Shown here: piece after piece, positions 9,002 through 17,573 of the stretch | How the letters are laid out: each line of letters opens with the position of its first letter | How positions within the stretch are numbered: position 1 is the stretch's first letter | NCBI GenBank assembly: GCA_964616395.1 | Contig: CAZTUT010000003.1 | Span: 1 to 51,371, forward strand | Source: JALHMQ01 sp964616395 | GTDB lineage: Bacteria; Pseudomonadota; Gammaproteobacteria; Burkholderiales; Burkholderiaceae_F | DNA length: 51,371 nt | Reading direction: 5' to 3' | Made by a program: the position numbers and the translations under genes | The notes under the pieces: generated by a model | What the model saw: only the letters and a program-made list of their open reading frames with translations | Database searches by the model: none | Told to the model about the DNA's origin: nothing

Positions 9002-9433
9002 ATGGCGATCCTCGCAAGACGCAACGGCAGCCGGCGCCGCATGCTGGCCGACATCAACGTGGTGCCGTACATCGACGTGATGCTGGTGCTGGTGGTGATC
9101 CTGATGGTCTCCGCACCGTTCGTGAACCCGGCGCTGGTGAACCTGCCGTCGGTAGCCAAGAGCTCGCGCGCGCCCGACCGGCCGCTCGAAGTGGTGATCC
9201 GCGCCAACGGCAGCCTGGTGCTGCGCGAGGGCAGCAAGGACCTGGCCGCCGACATGCCGGGCGCCATCGACGCGATCCGGCAGCGCCAGGCCGCGCGTAA
9301 GGACAACCCGGTGCCGGTGGTGATCGCCGCCGACAAGGACGTCAAGTACGAGCACGTGATGAAGGCCATGGACGCACTGCAGAAGGCAGGCGTGCAACGG
9401 GTCGGACTGATGGTGAAGCCGGCCACATCATGA
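9002..9433 (+). CDS. tolR: Tol-Pal system protein TolR
   Basis: 143-residue ExbD/TolR family protein: a short cytoplasmic N-terminus, one transmembrane helix with the proton-binding aspartate in the motif NVVPYIDVMLVLVVILMV, and a periplasmic domain ending GVQRVGLMVKPA. It works with TolQ to convert proton flow into TolA movement. It starts 15 bases after tolQ with a GGGGA-type ribosome binding site and overlaps tolA by four bases (ATGA at 9430-9433), implying coupled translation. Confidence 0.97.
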   Translation: MAILARRNGSRRRMLADINVVPYIDVMLVLVVILMVSAPFVNPALVNLPSVAKSSRAPDRPLEVVIRANGSLVLREGSKDLAADMPGAIDAIRQRQAARKDNPVPVVIAADKDVKYEHVMKAMDALQKAGVQRVGLMVKPATS

Positions 9434-10266
9434 CCGCGCTGGCATTCGAGCGTCCGCGGCTGCCGCGTCCGCCCGAGGACCTGCCGCTGTCCTTCGGGCT
9501 GGCGCTGGCCATGCATGGGCTGCTGCTGGCGGGCCTGTTCCTTGCCGTGCAGTGGCGTACGCAGCCGGCCGCGCCGGTGGTGGCCGAGCTGTGGGCGGCC
9601 CTGCCCGCTGCAACGGCGCCCGCGCCGGCGCCCGAACCCGAACCCATCGTCACGCCACCGCCTGCACCCCCAGCACCTGAACCTGAACCTGCGCGCGCGC
9701 CCGATATCGCACTCGACGCGCCGAAGAAGGCGCCGCCCAAGGTGGCGCCGCCGGTCGAAAAGAGGCCTGAGCCGGTGCGCGAAACGAAGAAGCCCGAGCC
9801 GAAGAAGGTCGAGCCCCGGAAGGCGGAGCCGAAGAAGGCCGAGGTTCGCAAGGACGAACCCAGGAAGACGGAAACGCAACCACCGGAACCCGGCCCCCGC
9901 ACCGACATGGAGCGCCTGATGGCGCAGGCGGCCGGCACGCCGGGCGGCGCGACCGCAGCGCCGGCAGCGAGCGGCGTGCGCGGCACCGATGCCAGTTACT
10001 CGGCGCGCGTGATCGGCTGCATCCAGCCGCATATCGTGTTCACGGTACCGCCCGGCACGCCGCCAAGCGTGTTTGCCGAGTTCCGGGTCGAACTTCTGCC
10101 CGATGCATCGGTCGCAGCAGTCAAGCTGTTGCGGGCCAGCGGGCTGCCCGGCTATGACGCCGCCGCCGAACGCGCGATCCGCCGCTGCGATCCGTTCCCG
10201 CGCAAGCGCGATGGCTCGATCGACCGCGTGATCGACGTGCGCATGCAACCGGTCGAGTCGCGTTGA
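9430..10266 (+). CDS. tolA: Tol-Pal system protein TolA
   Basis: 278 residues. One transmembrane helix (residues about 20-40, FGLALAMHGLLLAGLFLAV) is followed by a proline/lysine/glutamate-rich linker (about 55-155, repeated EPKKVEPRK-like units) and a compact C-terminal domain beginning SARVIGCIQPHIVF. This is TolA domain order, linking the inner-membrane TolQR motor to TolB-Pal across the periplasm. The linker is much shorter than in E. coli TolA (421 residues in total) and is Pro-rich rather than a long Ala/Lys helix. Its start overlaps the tolR stop. Confidence 0.95.
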   Translation: MTALAFERPRLPRPPEDLPLSFGLALAMHGLLLAGLFLAVQWRTQPAAPVVAELWAALPAATAPAPAPEPEPIVTPPPAPPAPEPEPARAPDIALDAPKKAPPKVAPPVEKRPEPVRETKKPEPKKVEPRKAEPKKAEVRKDEPRKTETQPPEPGPRTDMERLMAQAAGTPGGATAAPAASGVRGTDASYSARVIGCIQPHIVFTVPPGTPPSVFAEFRVELLPDASVAAVKLLRASGLPGYDAAAERAIRRCDPFPRKRDGSIDRVIDVRMQPVESR

Positions 10267-10337
10267 AGCGCGGGGCAGGCTGTCATCCGCCCGCTGGTCT
10301 CGCGCGTGAAACCCTGGCGTGCTGTAATTTCCGCTCA

Positions 10338-11684
10338 ATGACAATGACTGATCCCTGCCCCGCCCCGCCTCGACCCGCCCGCCGTCGCCTGCTCGTGCAG
10401 GCCGGGCACGCAGCCCTTGCGCTGGGCAGCGGCGGCGCGCTTGCGCTGGCCGCGGCCCCCAGCCGCGCGCAACTGCGGGTCGAGATCACCGGCGTGGGCT
10501 CGAGCCAGTTCCCGGTGGCCGTGGCCGCGTTTCAGCGCGAAGGCCAGGTGACAGAGGCGGTCGACGCCCTCATCCGCGCCAACCTGCAGCGCTCGGGCCT
10601 GTTCCGGCTGATCGATCCGGGCACGGCAGCGCTGTCCGAGACCGCCGCCATCAACCACGCCGACTGGAAAGGCCGTGGGGCTGACGCGCTGGTGGTGGGC
10701 TCGGTGGCCCGTCTGGCTGACGGTCGCCACGACCTGCGCTTCCGGCTGTGGGATACGGTCAAGCAGACCCAGCTCGACGGCGCCAGCTACGTGAGCAGCG
10801 CCGCCGACCTGCGCGTCAACGCGCACCGGATCTCCGACCGCATCTACGAAAAGCTCACCGGCGAACGCGGCGTGTTCGCGACCCGGATCGCCTACGTGGT
10901 GGCGCAGGGCAAGGGCAATTTCGAGCTGCAGGTGGCCGATGCCGACGGCGGCGGTGCGCAGTCTGCGCTGCGTTCGCGCGAGCCCATCATGTCGCCGGCC
11001 TGGTCGCCCGATGGCGGTCAGCTCGCCTACGTGAGCTTCGAGACCGGTAAACCGGTTGTCTATGTGCATGCGCTGGCCACCGGGCAGCGGCGCGCGGTGG
11101 CGAGCTTTCGCGGCTCCAACAGCGCGCCCGCCTGGTCACCCGATGGCCGCCAGCTCGCGGTCGCGCTCACGCTGACCGGCAACACGCAGATCTATGCGAT
11201 CGACCTGCAGCAGCCGACCAATCCGCCGCGCCGCCTGAGCAATTCCGGCGGCATCGACACCGAGCCGGTGTGGTCGCCCGATGGCCGCCAGATCTACTTC
11301 ACGTCCGACCGCGGCGGCGGCCCCCAGATCTACAGGATGCCGGCCGAGGGCGGCAACGCGCAGCGCGTGACCTTCAACGGTGACTACGCAGTCAGCCCGC
11401 GCCTCAGCCCCGACGGCCGCACGCTGGCCTTCGTGGCACGCCGCAGCGGCCGGTTTCAGGTCTACACGCTGGATCTGGCCACGGGCGCCGAACTGCTGAT
11501 CACCGACACCGTGCTCGACGAGTCGCCCAGCTTCGCGCCCAATGGCCGCATGCTGCTGTACGCGACCGAAGTCAACCGGCGCGGCATACTGGCAACCGCC
11601 TCGACCGATGCACGGGTACGCGTGAGGCTGTCCGGCCCCGGCGGCGACGTACGCGAGCCGACCTGGGGCCCGTTCATCAAGTAG
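10338..11684 (+). CDS. tolB: Tol-Pal system beta-propeller protein TolB
   Basis: 448-residue periplasmic protein: an N-terminal TolB domain (QLRVEITGVGSSQFPVAV onward) and a six-bladed propeller with repeated SPDG motifs (SPAWSPDGGQ, APAWSPDGRQ, PVWSPDGRQ, RLSPDGRT). It binds Pal and TolA. The signal region carries consecutive arginines (ARRRLLVQAG) before a weakly hydrophobic Ala/Gly core ending in an ALAAAPSRA-type cleavage site. That resembles a Tat signal, but RR alone is not proof. ATGs at 10338 and 10344 are both possible. The 71-base gap after tolA is the largest between the first five genes. Confidence 0.96.
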   Translation: MTMTDPCPAPPRPARRRLLVQAGHAALALGSGGALALAAAPSRAQLRVEITGVGSSQFPVAVAAFQREGQVTEAVDALIRANLQRSGLFRLIDPGTAALSETAAINHADWKGRGADALVVGSVARLADGRHDLRFRLWDTVKQTQLDGASYVSSAADLRVNAHRISDRIYEKLTGERGVFATRIAYVVAQGKGNFELQVADADGGGAQSALRSREPIMSPAWSPDGGQLAYVSFETGKPVVYVHALATGQRRAVASFRGSNSAPAWSPDGRQLAVALTLTGNTQIYAIDLQQPTNPPRRLSNSGGIDTEPVWSPDGRQIYFTSDRGGGPQIYRMPAEGGNAQRVTFNGDYAVSPRLSPDGRTLAFVARRSGRFQVYTLDLATGAELLITDTVLDESPSFAPNGRMLLYATEVNRRGILATASTDARVRVRLSGPGGDVREPTWGPFIK

Positions 11685-11713
11685 CAGACCGACACATGAC
11701 AAGGGAGCACCGC

Positions 11714-12277
11714 ATGAAGATCCTGCCGACCGCCCGACTGCTGAGCCTGGCCGCCGCTGCCGCGCTGCTGGCCGCCTGCGCCAGCACGCCGCTCGACACC
11801 AAGACCGACCCGGCGCCGATCCGTGACGGGTCGACCGCCGCGCAGGCCGGCGGTGGCACGACCTCCCCGACCACCGACCCGCGCGCCGTGCAGCCAGTCG
11901 ATACCGCCGGCGGCCGGGGCGATCCGCTCAACGACCCCGGCGGCGCGCTGGCCAAGCGCAGCATCTTCTTCGACTTCGACCAGTTCGTCGTGCGCGCCGA
12001 AGACACACCCCTGATCGAAGCGCACGGCCGCTACCTGGCGGCGAACAAGAGCCGCAACGTCAAGCTTGAAGGCAATGCCGATGAACGCGGCAGCCGCGAA
12101 TACAACCTGGCCTTAGGCCAGAAGCGCGCCGAGGCGGTCAGGAGCCGGCTGAAGCTGATGGGCGTGGCCGACAGCCAGATGGAGACCGTGAGCTTCGGCG
12201 AGGAAAAGCCGCGCGCCACCGGCCGTGATGAAGCCGCCTGGGCCGAGAACCGCCGCGTCGATATCGTCTATCGCTGA
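11714..12277 (+). CDS. pal: Peptidoglycan-associated lipoprotein Pal
   Basis: 187 residues: a lipoprotein signal with lipobox LLAAC (cysteine about residue 22), a Gly/Thr/Pro-rich linker, and an OmpA-like peptidoglycan-binding domain (IFFDFDQFVV, GNADERGSREYNLALGQKRA, ending ENRRVDIVYR). Pal anchors the outer membrane to peptidoglycan and is relocated to the septum by TolQRAB. The ATG at 11714 follows AGGGAG by 8 bases, a strong ribosome binding site, and is preferred to an in-frame ATG at 11696. Confidence 0.97.
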   Translation: MKILPTARLLSLAAAAALLAACASTPLDTKTDPAPIRDGSTAAQAGGGTTSPTTDPRAVQPVDTAGGRGDPLNDPGGALAKRSIFFDFDQFVVRAEDTPLIEAHGRYLAANKSRNVKLEGNADERGSREYNLALGQKRAEAVRSRLKLMGVADSQMETVSFGEEKPRATGRDEAAWAENRRVDIVYR

Positions 12278-12283
12278 CCGGCC

Positions 12284-12317
12284 CGTGCGGCGCGGGCGCC
12301 GGCCTCCGCGCCGCACG
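12284..12317 (+). terminator. Strong 12-bp hairpin directly after pal
   Basis: Seven bases after the pal stop codon, CGTGCGGCGCGG (12284-12295) and its perfect complement CCGCGCCGCACG (12306-12317) enclose a 10-base loop that is itself GC-rich. No run of T follows, so it may be a Rho-assisted terminator, an attenuator lowering cpoB expression, or an RNA 3'-end stabiliser. The gap to cpoB is 197 bases, much larger than other gaps in the operon, which fits a break in transcription. Confidence 0.6.
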
Positions 12318-12474
12318 TGTTGAACGTCAGGTCGGCCATCGGGTCGGCCTCCTGTGCCTGTGCCGGCCGCCTGAACCGCTGCCTGCTCACTTGCCCCCGG
12401 CATGACTGCCGGTTATCAGCCTGTAACCCAGCTGTTCGCCGCCGATCCCGCACTTCTGCAACAATCCCGCCGCC

Positions 12475-13266
12475 ATGCGACCGCTCCGCCGTCTGACCCC
12501 ACTCCTGCTCGCTGCCGCGCTCGCGGCTGGCGGCAGTCTTGGCTCGCTCTCTGCCCAGGCTGCGCTGTTCGGCGACGACGAAGCACGCAAGGCGATTCTC
12601 GACCTGCGCGGACGACTGGCCGAGCAGGACAAGCGCGCGCAGGAAACGCAGGCCGCGCTCAACCAGCGGCTCGACGCTGCCCAGCGCAGCCAGCTCGAAC
12701 TGGTCAACCAGATCGAGGCGCTGCGCCAGGAGATCGCCAAGCTGCGCGGTCAGAACGACACGCTGGCCAATGAACTGGCCAATCTGCAGAAGCGCAACCG
12801 CGATCTGTATGGCGATCTGGACACCCGGCTGAAGTCCCTCGAGCCGATCCAGGCGACGATCGACGGCAAGCAGGTCAACCTGGGCCGCGACGAACAGGGC
12901 GCCTACGACGCCGCGCTGGCGCTGTTCCGCAGCGGCGACTTCGCCGGCGCCGTGCGTAGCCTGCAGACTTTCCTGTTGCGCTACCCAACCTCCGCGCACG
13001 CCGCCAGCGCGCGCTACTGGACCGGCAGTGCGCTGTACGCACAAAAGGACTATCGCGCTGCAATCGCCGAGCAGCAGATCGTCGTTGAAAAATTTCCAAG
13101 TTCCAGCCGCGCGCCCGAGGCGCTGCTCAACATCGCCGCCAGCCAGGACGAACTCAAGCAACGCCCCGCTGCCCGCGCCACCCTGCAGAAGCTGATCAAG
13201 GACTACCCCGACAGCGAATCGGCCAAGCTGGCACGCGAGCGCCTGGCCGCACTCGGCGGCAAGTAA
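12475..13266 (+). CDS. cpoB: Cell division coordinator CpoB (YbgF), TPR protein
   Basis: 263 residues: signal peptide ending LGSLSAQA, a coiled-coil trimerisation segment (about 38-115, rich in Gln/Leu/Asn heptads), then TPR-type repeats (DAALALFRSGDFAGAVRSLQ, ASARYWTGSALYAQKDYRAA, and a third near APEALLNIAAS). CpoB links Tol-Pal constriction to peptidoglycan synthesis. It is the last gene of the conserved cluster, separated from pal by a 197-base gap with a strong hairpin, so it may have its own promoter. Confidence 0.94.
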   Translation: MRPLRRLTPLLLAAALAAGGSLGSLSAQAALFGDDEARKAILDLRGRLAEQDKRAQETQAALNQRLDAAQRSQLELVNQIEALRQEIAKLRGQNDTLANELANLQKRNRDLYGDLDTRLKSLEPIQATIDGKQVNLGRDEQGAYDAALALFRSGDFAGAVRSLQTFLLRYPTSAHAASARYWTGSALYAQKDYRAAIAEQQIVVEKFPSSSRAPEALLNIAASQDELKQRPAARATLQKLIKDYPDSESAKLARERLAALGGK

Positions 13267-13279
13267 GGCGGGCGCCGCG

Positions 13280-14401
13280 ATGCCGATCGACGCAGCCGCC
13301 CTGCCCGGCATGATCCACACGGTGCTGTGGGCCACGTTCGCGCTGGCTACCGTGTTCGGCTTCATCGCCAGCCGCACGCACTTCTGCACGATGGGCGCGG
13401 TGGCCGACCTCGTCAACTTCGGCGACGCATCACGCATGCGACAGTGGCTGCTGGCCATCGGCGTGGCGATCGTCGCCAGCGGCCTGCTGGCGGCTGCGGG
13501 CCTGATCGACCCGGCCAAGTCGATCTACACCGGCAAGCGGCTGCTGCTGGGCGGTTACGTGATCGGCGGGCTGCTGTTTGGCTTCGGCATGGTGCTCGCC
13601 GGTGGCTGCGGCAGCAAGACACTGGTGCGTGTGGGCACCGGTAACCTGAAGGCGGTGGTGGTGTTCGTGGTGCTGGGCGTGGCCTCGTACATCACGCTGC
13701 GCGGCGCGCTCGGCGTGCTGCGAGTGAATCTGATCGAGCCGCTGTCGGTCACGTTGCCCGCGGCGCAGGACCTGCCCTCGCTGCTGGCGGCCCTCAGCGG
13801 CGTTGGCCGTGCCACGCTGCAGTGGCTGCTGCCGCTCGGCATCGGCGGCGCACTGATCGCCTTCGCGCTGGCGCGGCGCGACTTCCTCACGGTCGAGAAT
13901 CTGCTTGCGGGCGTTGGCATCGGCGGCGTCATTACGGCGGTCTGGTACGTGTCGGGCCACGTCGGCTACCTGACCGAGCACCCCGAGACGCTCGAGGAAG
14001 CGTTCCTTGCCACCAACACGGGCCGCATGGAGTCGCTGTCGTTCGTCGCTCCCATCGCCTATGTGCTGGACTGGCTGATGTTCTTCAGCGACAAGAGCAA
14101 GGTGCTCACGCTCGGCGTGGTGGCCGTGTTCGGCGTGATCGTCGGCTCGGCGGTGGCCGCGCTGCTGCGCGGCGAGTTCCGCTGGGAAGGCTTTCGTGAC
14201 ACCGAAGACACCGCCAACCATCTGGTGGGCGCGGTGCTGATGGGCTTCGGCGGCGTGACCGCGATGGGTTGCACGGTCGGCCAGGGCCTGAGCGGCGTCT
14301 CGCTGCTCGCGGTCGGCTCGTTCATCGCCTGGGGCGCGATCATCGCCGGCGCGGTGCTCGGCCTGCGCTATCAGACGTGGCGGATGGAGCGCATCGCCTG
14401 A
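13280..14401 (+). CDS. YeeE/YedE-family membrane transporter (sulfur compound uptake)
   Basis: 373-residue multispanning membrane protein of the YeeE/YedE (DUF395) family; studied members import thiosulfate or other sulfur compounds. Family cysteine motifs are visible in HFCTMG (about residues 35-40), GGCGSKTLVRVG (about 111-122) and AMGCTVGQGLSG (about 330-341). In thiosulfate importers such cysteines pass the substrate along the pore. Two YeeE-like halves are apparent. It starts 13 bases after cpoB on the same strand and could be co-transcribed, though a functional link to Tol-Pal is not evident. No sulfurtransferase (TusA-like) gene lies beside it. Confidence 0.85.
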   Translation: MPIDAAALPGMIHTVLWATFALATVFGFIASRTHFCTMGAVADLVNFGDASRMRQWLLAIGVAIVASGLLAAAGLIDPAKSIYTGKRLLLGGYVIGGLLFGFGMVLAGGCGSKTLVRVGTGNLKAVVVFVVLGVASYITLRGALGVLRVNLIEPLSVTLPAAQDLPSLLAALSGVGRATLQWLLPLGIGGALIAFALARRDFLTVENLLAGVGIGGVITAVWYVSGHVGYLTEHPETLEEAFLATNTGRMESLSFVAPIAYVLDWLMFFSDKSKVLTLGVVAVFGVIVGSAVAALLRGEFRWEGFRDTEDTANHLVGAVLMGFGGVTAMGCTVGQGLSGVSLLAVGSFIAWGAIIAGAVLGLRYQTWRMERIA

Positions 14402-14461
14402 CAGCCGCGGCAAGCGCTGCAGCACTGTTCCACTGCGAGCCCCGAGGCCTCGCGCGCGCGT

Positions 14462-14490
14462 TTGACGCCTACCGACCCGTTCCGGATAAT
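14462..14490 (+). promoter_or_regulatory. Sigma70-type promoter of tRNA-Lys
   Basis: TTGACG (14462-14467), a 17-base spacer and GATAAT (14485-14490) differ from consensus at one base in each hexamer. A GC-rich discriminator follows, of the type found at stringently controlled stable-RNA promoters. Transcription would begin around 14497, about 38 bases before the tRNA. Confidence 0.85.
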
Positions 14491-14534
14491 CCGCCGCTTC
14501 GCCGTTGCGTTGTTCCTCTCGGCGAAGTCCCCCG

Positions 14535-14610
14535 GGGTCGTTAGCTCAGTCGGTAGAGCAGCGGACTTTTAATCCGTTGGTCGAAGGTTCAAGTCCTTCA
14601 CGACCCACCA
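14535..14610 (+). tRNA. tRNA-Lys(TTT)
   Basis: A full cloverleaf can be drawn. The acceptor stem is GGGTCGT paired with ACGACCC, the D-arm contains AGCTCAGTCGGTAGAGC, and the anticodon stem-loop CGGACTTTTAATCCG has anticodon TTT. The T-arm is AGGTTCAAGTCCT, the discriminator is A and the CCA end is encoded. No mismatch weakens a stem. Confidence 0.97.
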
Positions 14611-14766
14611 CTGCCGTGTCAGGCAATCCCCTCATCCTCGTGCGTGCTGCATGGGCGCATGATGGAATGCGCGACCCGCCGCGCACCGTGTCGTGTCGGT
14701 CAGGCGCCCGGACAATGTGACAATGCGCGCCTCGCAGCGCATCGCATCCCGACCGCAAAACATCCG

Positions 14767-16284
14767 ATGACCACGCTCGATCAACTGCTTGCCCCACTGG
14801 GCCTCGACTCTGTCCGCCTCGGCACCGGGCCGCTTACCGTCCGCTCGCCGATCGATGGCAGCCAACTGGCGCGCATCGCGCCGCAGTCGGCCGACGATGC
14901 CCGCGCCGCGATCACCCGCGCGCATGACGCGTTCATCGCGTGGCGCGGGGTGCCGGCACCGCGCCGCGGCGAACTGGTGCGCCTGTTCGGCGAGGAACTG
15001 CGCACACACAAGGCCGCGCTCGGCGCGCTCGTCACGCTCGAAGTCGGCAAGATCGCCAGCGAAGGCGAAGGCGAAGTGCAGGAGATGATCGACATCTGCG
15101 ACTTCGCGGTCGGCCTGTCGCGTCAGCTGCACGGCCTGACCATCGCCAGCGAGCGGCCTGGCCACCGGATGATGGAACAGTGGCATCCGCTGGGCGTGGT
15201 GGGCATCATCAGCGCGTTCAACTTTCCGGTGGCGGTGTGGAGCTGGAACAGCGCGCTGGCGCTGGTGTGCGGCAACCCGGTGATCTGGAAGCCGTCGGAG
15301 AAGACGCCGCTGACCGCACTGGCTACGCAGGCGCTGTTCGCGCGCGCCTGCGCCCGCTTTGCGGCGCAGGGCGGCAGCGTTCCCGAGGCGCTGTCGCAGG
15401 TGCTGATCGGCGGCGCGGAACTCGGCGAAGTGCTGGCCGACGATGCGCGCGTGGCGCTGCTGTCGGCCACCGGCAGCACGCGCATGGGCCGCGCGGTCGC
15501 GCCGCGCGTGGCAGCCCGCTTTGGCCGCTGCCTGCTGGAACTCGGCGGCAACAACGCGATCATCGTGGCGCCAAGCGCCGACCTCGACCTGGCGCTGCGC
15601 GGCATCGCCTTCGGTGCGGCGGGCACCGCCGGCCAGCGCTGCACCACCACGCGCCGGCTGATCGTCCACGAATCGGTGCACGACGCGCTGGTGGCGCGAC
15701 TGGCCGCGGCCTACGCCAGCCTGCCGGTGGGCGATCCGCGCACGCCGGGAACGCTGGTCGGCCCGCTGATCGACCGCCGCGCCTTCGACGCGATGCAGGC
15801 GGCGCTGACGCAGGCGGTCGTCGAGGGCGGCACCGTTGTCGCCGGCGGCCAACGCGAACTGGCGCAGCACTGGCCCGACGCCTGGTACGCGCGCCCGGCG
15901 CTGGTCTCGATGCCGGCGCAGACGCCGGTGGTGTGCGAGGAGACTTTCGCGCCGATTCTCTACGTGTTGCGCTATCGCGATTTCGACGAGGCGCTGGCGC
16001 TGCAAAACGGCGTGACGCAGGGCCTGTCATCGGCGATCTTCACCAATGATTTGCGCGAGGCCGAGGTGTTCCTGTCGGCGCGCGGCTCCGACTGCGGCAT
16101 CGCCAACGTGAACATCGGTACCTCGGGCGCCGAGATCGGCGGCGCCTTCGGCGGCGAGAAAGACACCGGCGGCGGCCGCGAGTCGGGCTCCGACGCCTGG
16201 CGCGCCTACATGCGGCGCGCCACCAACACCGTCAACTACTCGCGCGCGCTGCCGCTGGCGCAGGGCGTGAAGTTCGACCTCTGA
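14767..16284 (+). CDS. Aldehyde dehydrogenase, antiquitin/ALDH7 type (probable alpha-aminoadipic semialdehyde dehydrogenase)
   Basis: 505 residues of the NAD-dependent aldehyde dehydrogenase superfamily. Catalytic residues are present: N152 in SAFNFP, K175 in WKPSEKTP, E258 in LELGGNNA, and nucleophile C292 in GQRCTTTRR. GQRCTTTRR, CEETFAPILYV and the C-terminal SGAEIGGAFGGEK with ESGSDAWRAYMRR are typical of the ALDH7/antiquitin group, which oxidises alpha-aminoadipic semialdehyde (piperideine-6-carboxylate) in lysine catabolism. The ATG at 14767 gives the usual length; an in-frame start at 14644 only adds unrelated sequence. The substrate assignment is by family resemblance. No other lysine-degradation gene is adjacent. 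Confidence 0.9.
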   Translation: MTTLDQLLAPLGLDSVRLGTGPLTVRSPIDGSQLARIAPQSADDARAAITRAHDAFIAWRGVPAPRRGELVRLFGEELRTHKAALGALVTLEVGKIASEGEGEVQEMIDICDFAVGLSRQLHGLTIASERPGHRMMEQWHPLGVVGIISAFNFPVAVWSWNSALALVCGNPVIWKPSEKTPLTALATQALFARACARFAAQGGSVPEALSQVLIGGAELGEVLADDARVALLSATGSTRMGRAVAPRVAARFGRCLLELGGNNAIIVAPSADLDLALRGIAFGAAGTAGQRCTTTRRLIVHESVHDALVARLAAAYASLPVGDPRTPGTLVGPLIDRRAFDAMQAALTQAVVEGGTVVAGGQRELAQHWPDAWYARPALVSMPAQTPVVCEETFAPILYVLRYRDFDEALALQNGVTQGLSSAIFTNDLREAEVFLSARGSDCGIANVNIGTSGAEIGGAFGGEKDTGGGRESGSDAWRAYMRRATNTVNYSRALPLAQGVKFDL

Positions 16285-16306
16285 TCGACGCACGGCGCGC
16301 GCGCGG

Positions 16307-16936
16307 ATGGATTTCGCCCTGACGGAAAGCACGGCCAGCGTGGTCGAGTGGACCGCGCTCGCGCTCGCGCTCGGCTACGTGCTGCTGTCGATCCGGCAGG
16401 CCGTGGCCGCCTGGCCGCTGATGATCGCCAGCAGCCTGCTCTACGGCCTGCTGTTCGTCAGCGCGCGCCTGTACGGGCAGACCGCGCTGCAGGTGATGTT
16501 CGTTGCCATCGCCGCCTGGGGCTGGTGGCAGTGGCGCTTCGGTCGCAAGGACGACGCGCCGCTGGCAGTGAGTTCGCTGTCGCCACGCGCGCGCGGATTA
16601 CTGCTCGCGCTGTGGGCGGTTGCCACGCTGCTGGCCGCACCTGCGCTGGCACGCCTGACCGATGCCGCCGCGCCCTGGCTCGATGCCTTCACCACCGCCG
16701 GCAGCGTGCTGGCGCAGGTGCTGACTGCGCGCAAGTACCGCGAGGCCTGGCTCGGCTGGATTGCGATCAACGGCCTGAGCGTGCTGCTGTTCGCGCAGCA
16801 GGGCCTGTGGCCCACGGCGCTGCTCTATGCGGTATTCGCCGCGCTGTCGGTGGCGGGCTGGCGCGCGTGGCGAGCGAGTCCGCAGGCAGCTGCAGCGCCA
16901 TCCATGGCCACCGCCCGCAGCAAGGACGCCGCATGA
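16307..16936 (+). CDS. pnuC: PnuC-family vitamin transporter (nicotinamide riboside, or thiamine as PnuT)
   Basis: 209 residues with about seven hydrophobic segments and the PnuC signature aromatic cluster WGWWQW (residues 71-76), plus the later family region around LTARKYREAWLGWIAINGLS. PnuC proteins are facilitators that rely on a cytosolic kinase to trap their substrate, and a NadR-like kinase follows immediately. The family also contains PnuT (thiamine). A TPP riboswitch and a TonB-dependent receptor stand downstream, so thiamine is a real alternative to nicotinamide riboside. It begins 22 bases after the aldehyde dehydrogenase gene, and its stop overlaps a mini-ORF that leads into the kinase gene. 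Confidence 0.88.
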   Translation: MDFALTESTASVVEWTALALALGYVLLSIRQAVAAWPLMIASSLLYGLLFVSARLYGQTALQVMFVAIAAWGWWQWRFGRKDDAPLAVSSLSPRARGLLLALWAVATLLAAPALARLTDAAAPWLDAFTTAGSVLAQVLTARKYREAWLGWIAINGLSVLLFAQQGLWPTALLYAVFAALSVAGWRAWRASPQAAAAPSMATARSKDAA

Positions 16937-16989
16937 GCGCTGCGCGCCATCCCGGTCCGGAAACCATGATCGTGCAGGTGATGCCTTGA
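16933..16989 (+). other. 18-codon mini-ORF bridging pnuC-like and kinase genes
   Basis: ATG at 16933 overlaps the transporter's TGA (ATGA), and the TGA at 16987-16989 overlaps the presumed TTG start of the kinase (TTGA). The frame would encode MSAARHPGPETMIVQVMP. It could keep ribosomes moving across the gap to a weak TTG start. The same architecture occurs between the yejE-like and yejF-like genes. Confidence 0.3.
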
Positions 16990-17531
16990 CCGCTTTGCTG
17001 CCGCTGCGCGTGGCCGTGATCGGCGCCGAGTGCACCGGCAAGACCACGCTGTGCCAGGCGCTGGCGCAGGACGCCGCCGGCATCTGGATTCCGGAGTTGT
17101 TGCGCGAATTCGTGGAGACCAGCGGTCGCGTGCCGAGTCCGTCCGAGCAGCCGCTGCTGATCGAGGAGCAGGTCAGACGCGAGCACAAGGCGCTGGCCGA
17201 GGCGGCGCGACGTGGCGCCACGCGCGTGCTGATCGACTCCACGCCGCTCGTGACCGCGCTGTACAGCGCGATGTACTACGAGGACCGCACGCTGCTGGCG
17301 CTGGCCAGCGCGCATCAGCGCCGCTACGACATCACGCTGGTGACCGCGACCGACCTGCCCTGGGAGGCCGATGGCATCCAGCGCGACGGTCCGGCAGCCC
17401 GGGAGCGCTTTCACGCACTGCTCACGCATTGGCTGGTGGCCGAGAACATCCCCCACGCGCTGATCGAAGGCAACGGCGCCGCGCGCCTGGCTGCCGCACG
17501 CACGGCGCTCGACGGCACGCGCACGTCCTGA
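16986..17531 (+). CDS. NadR-like P-loop kinase (ribosylnicotinamide or vitamin kinase)
   Basis: 181 residues of AAA/P-loop NTPase type matching the kinase domain of NadR. The P-loop is GAECTGKT (about residues 13-20), followed by LCQALAQD, WIPELLREFVE and the lid-like DLPWEADGIQRDG region, where NadR kinases carry a closely similar stretch. There is no N-terminal adenylyltransferase domain and no helix-turn-helix. It would phosphorylate the vitamin imported by the PnuC-like protein and so trap it. The start is probably TTG at 16986, preceded by AGGTG at 5 bases; no ATG or GTG gives a sensible N-terminus. Confidence 0.82.
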   Translation: MTALLPLRVAVIGAECTGKTTLCQALAQDAAGIWIPELLREFVETSGRVPSPSEQPLLIEEQVRREHKALAEAARRGATRVLIDSTPLVTALYSAMYYEDRTLLALASAHQRRYDITLVTATDLPWEADGIQRDGPAARERFHALLTHWLVAENIPHALIEGNGAARLAAARTALDGTRTS

Positions 17532-17573
17532 CGCAGCGCTCCTGGCTGACGACCACCGATCTGCCGGCCTGCG

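Noticed and set aside
9700..9900. Pro/Lys repeats in tolA as a frameshifted or spurious region
   Set aside because: The frame continues into a proper TolA C-terminal domain; a low-complexity linker is normal for TolA.
14535..14767. tRNA-Lys as an integration site for a mobile element
   Set aside because: No integrase gene and no repeat of the tRNA 3' end was seen in the following sequence.
14535..16284. Functional link between tRNA-Lys and the lysine-catabolism-type dehydrogenase
   Set aside because: Adjacency alone is no evidence; they have separate signals.
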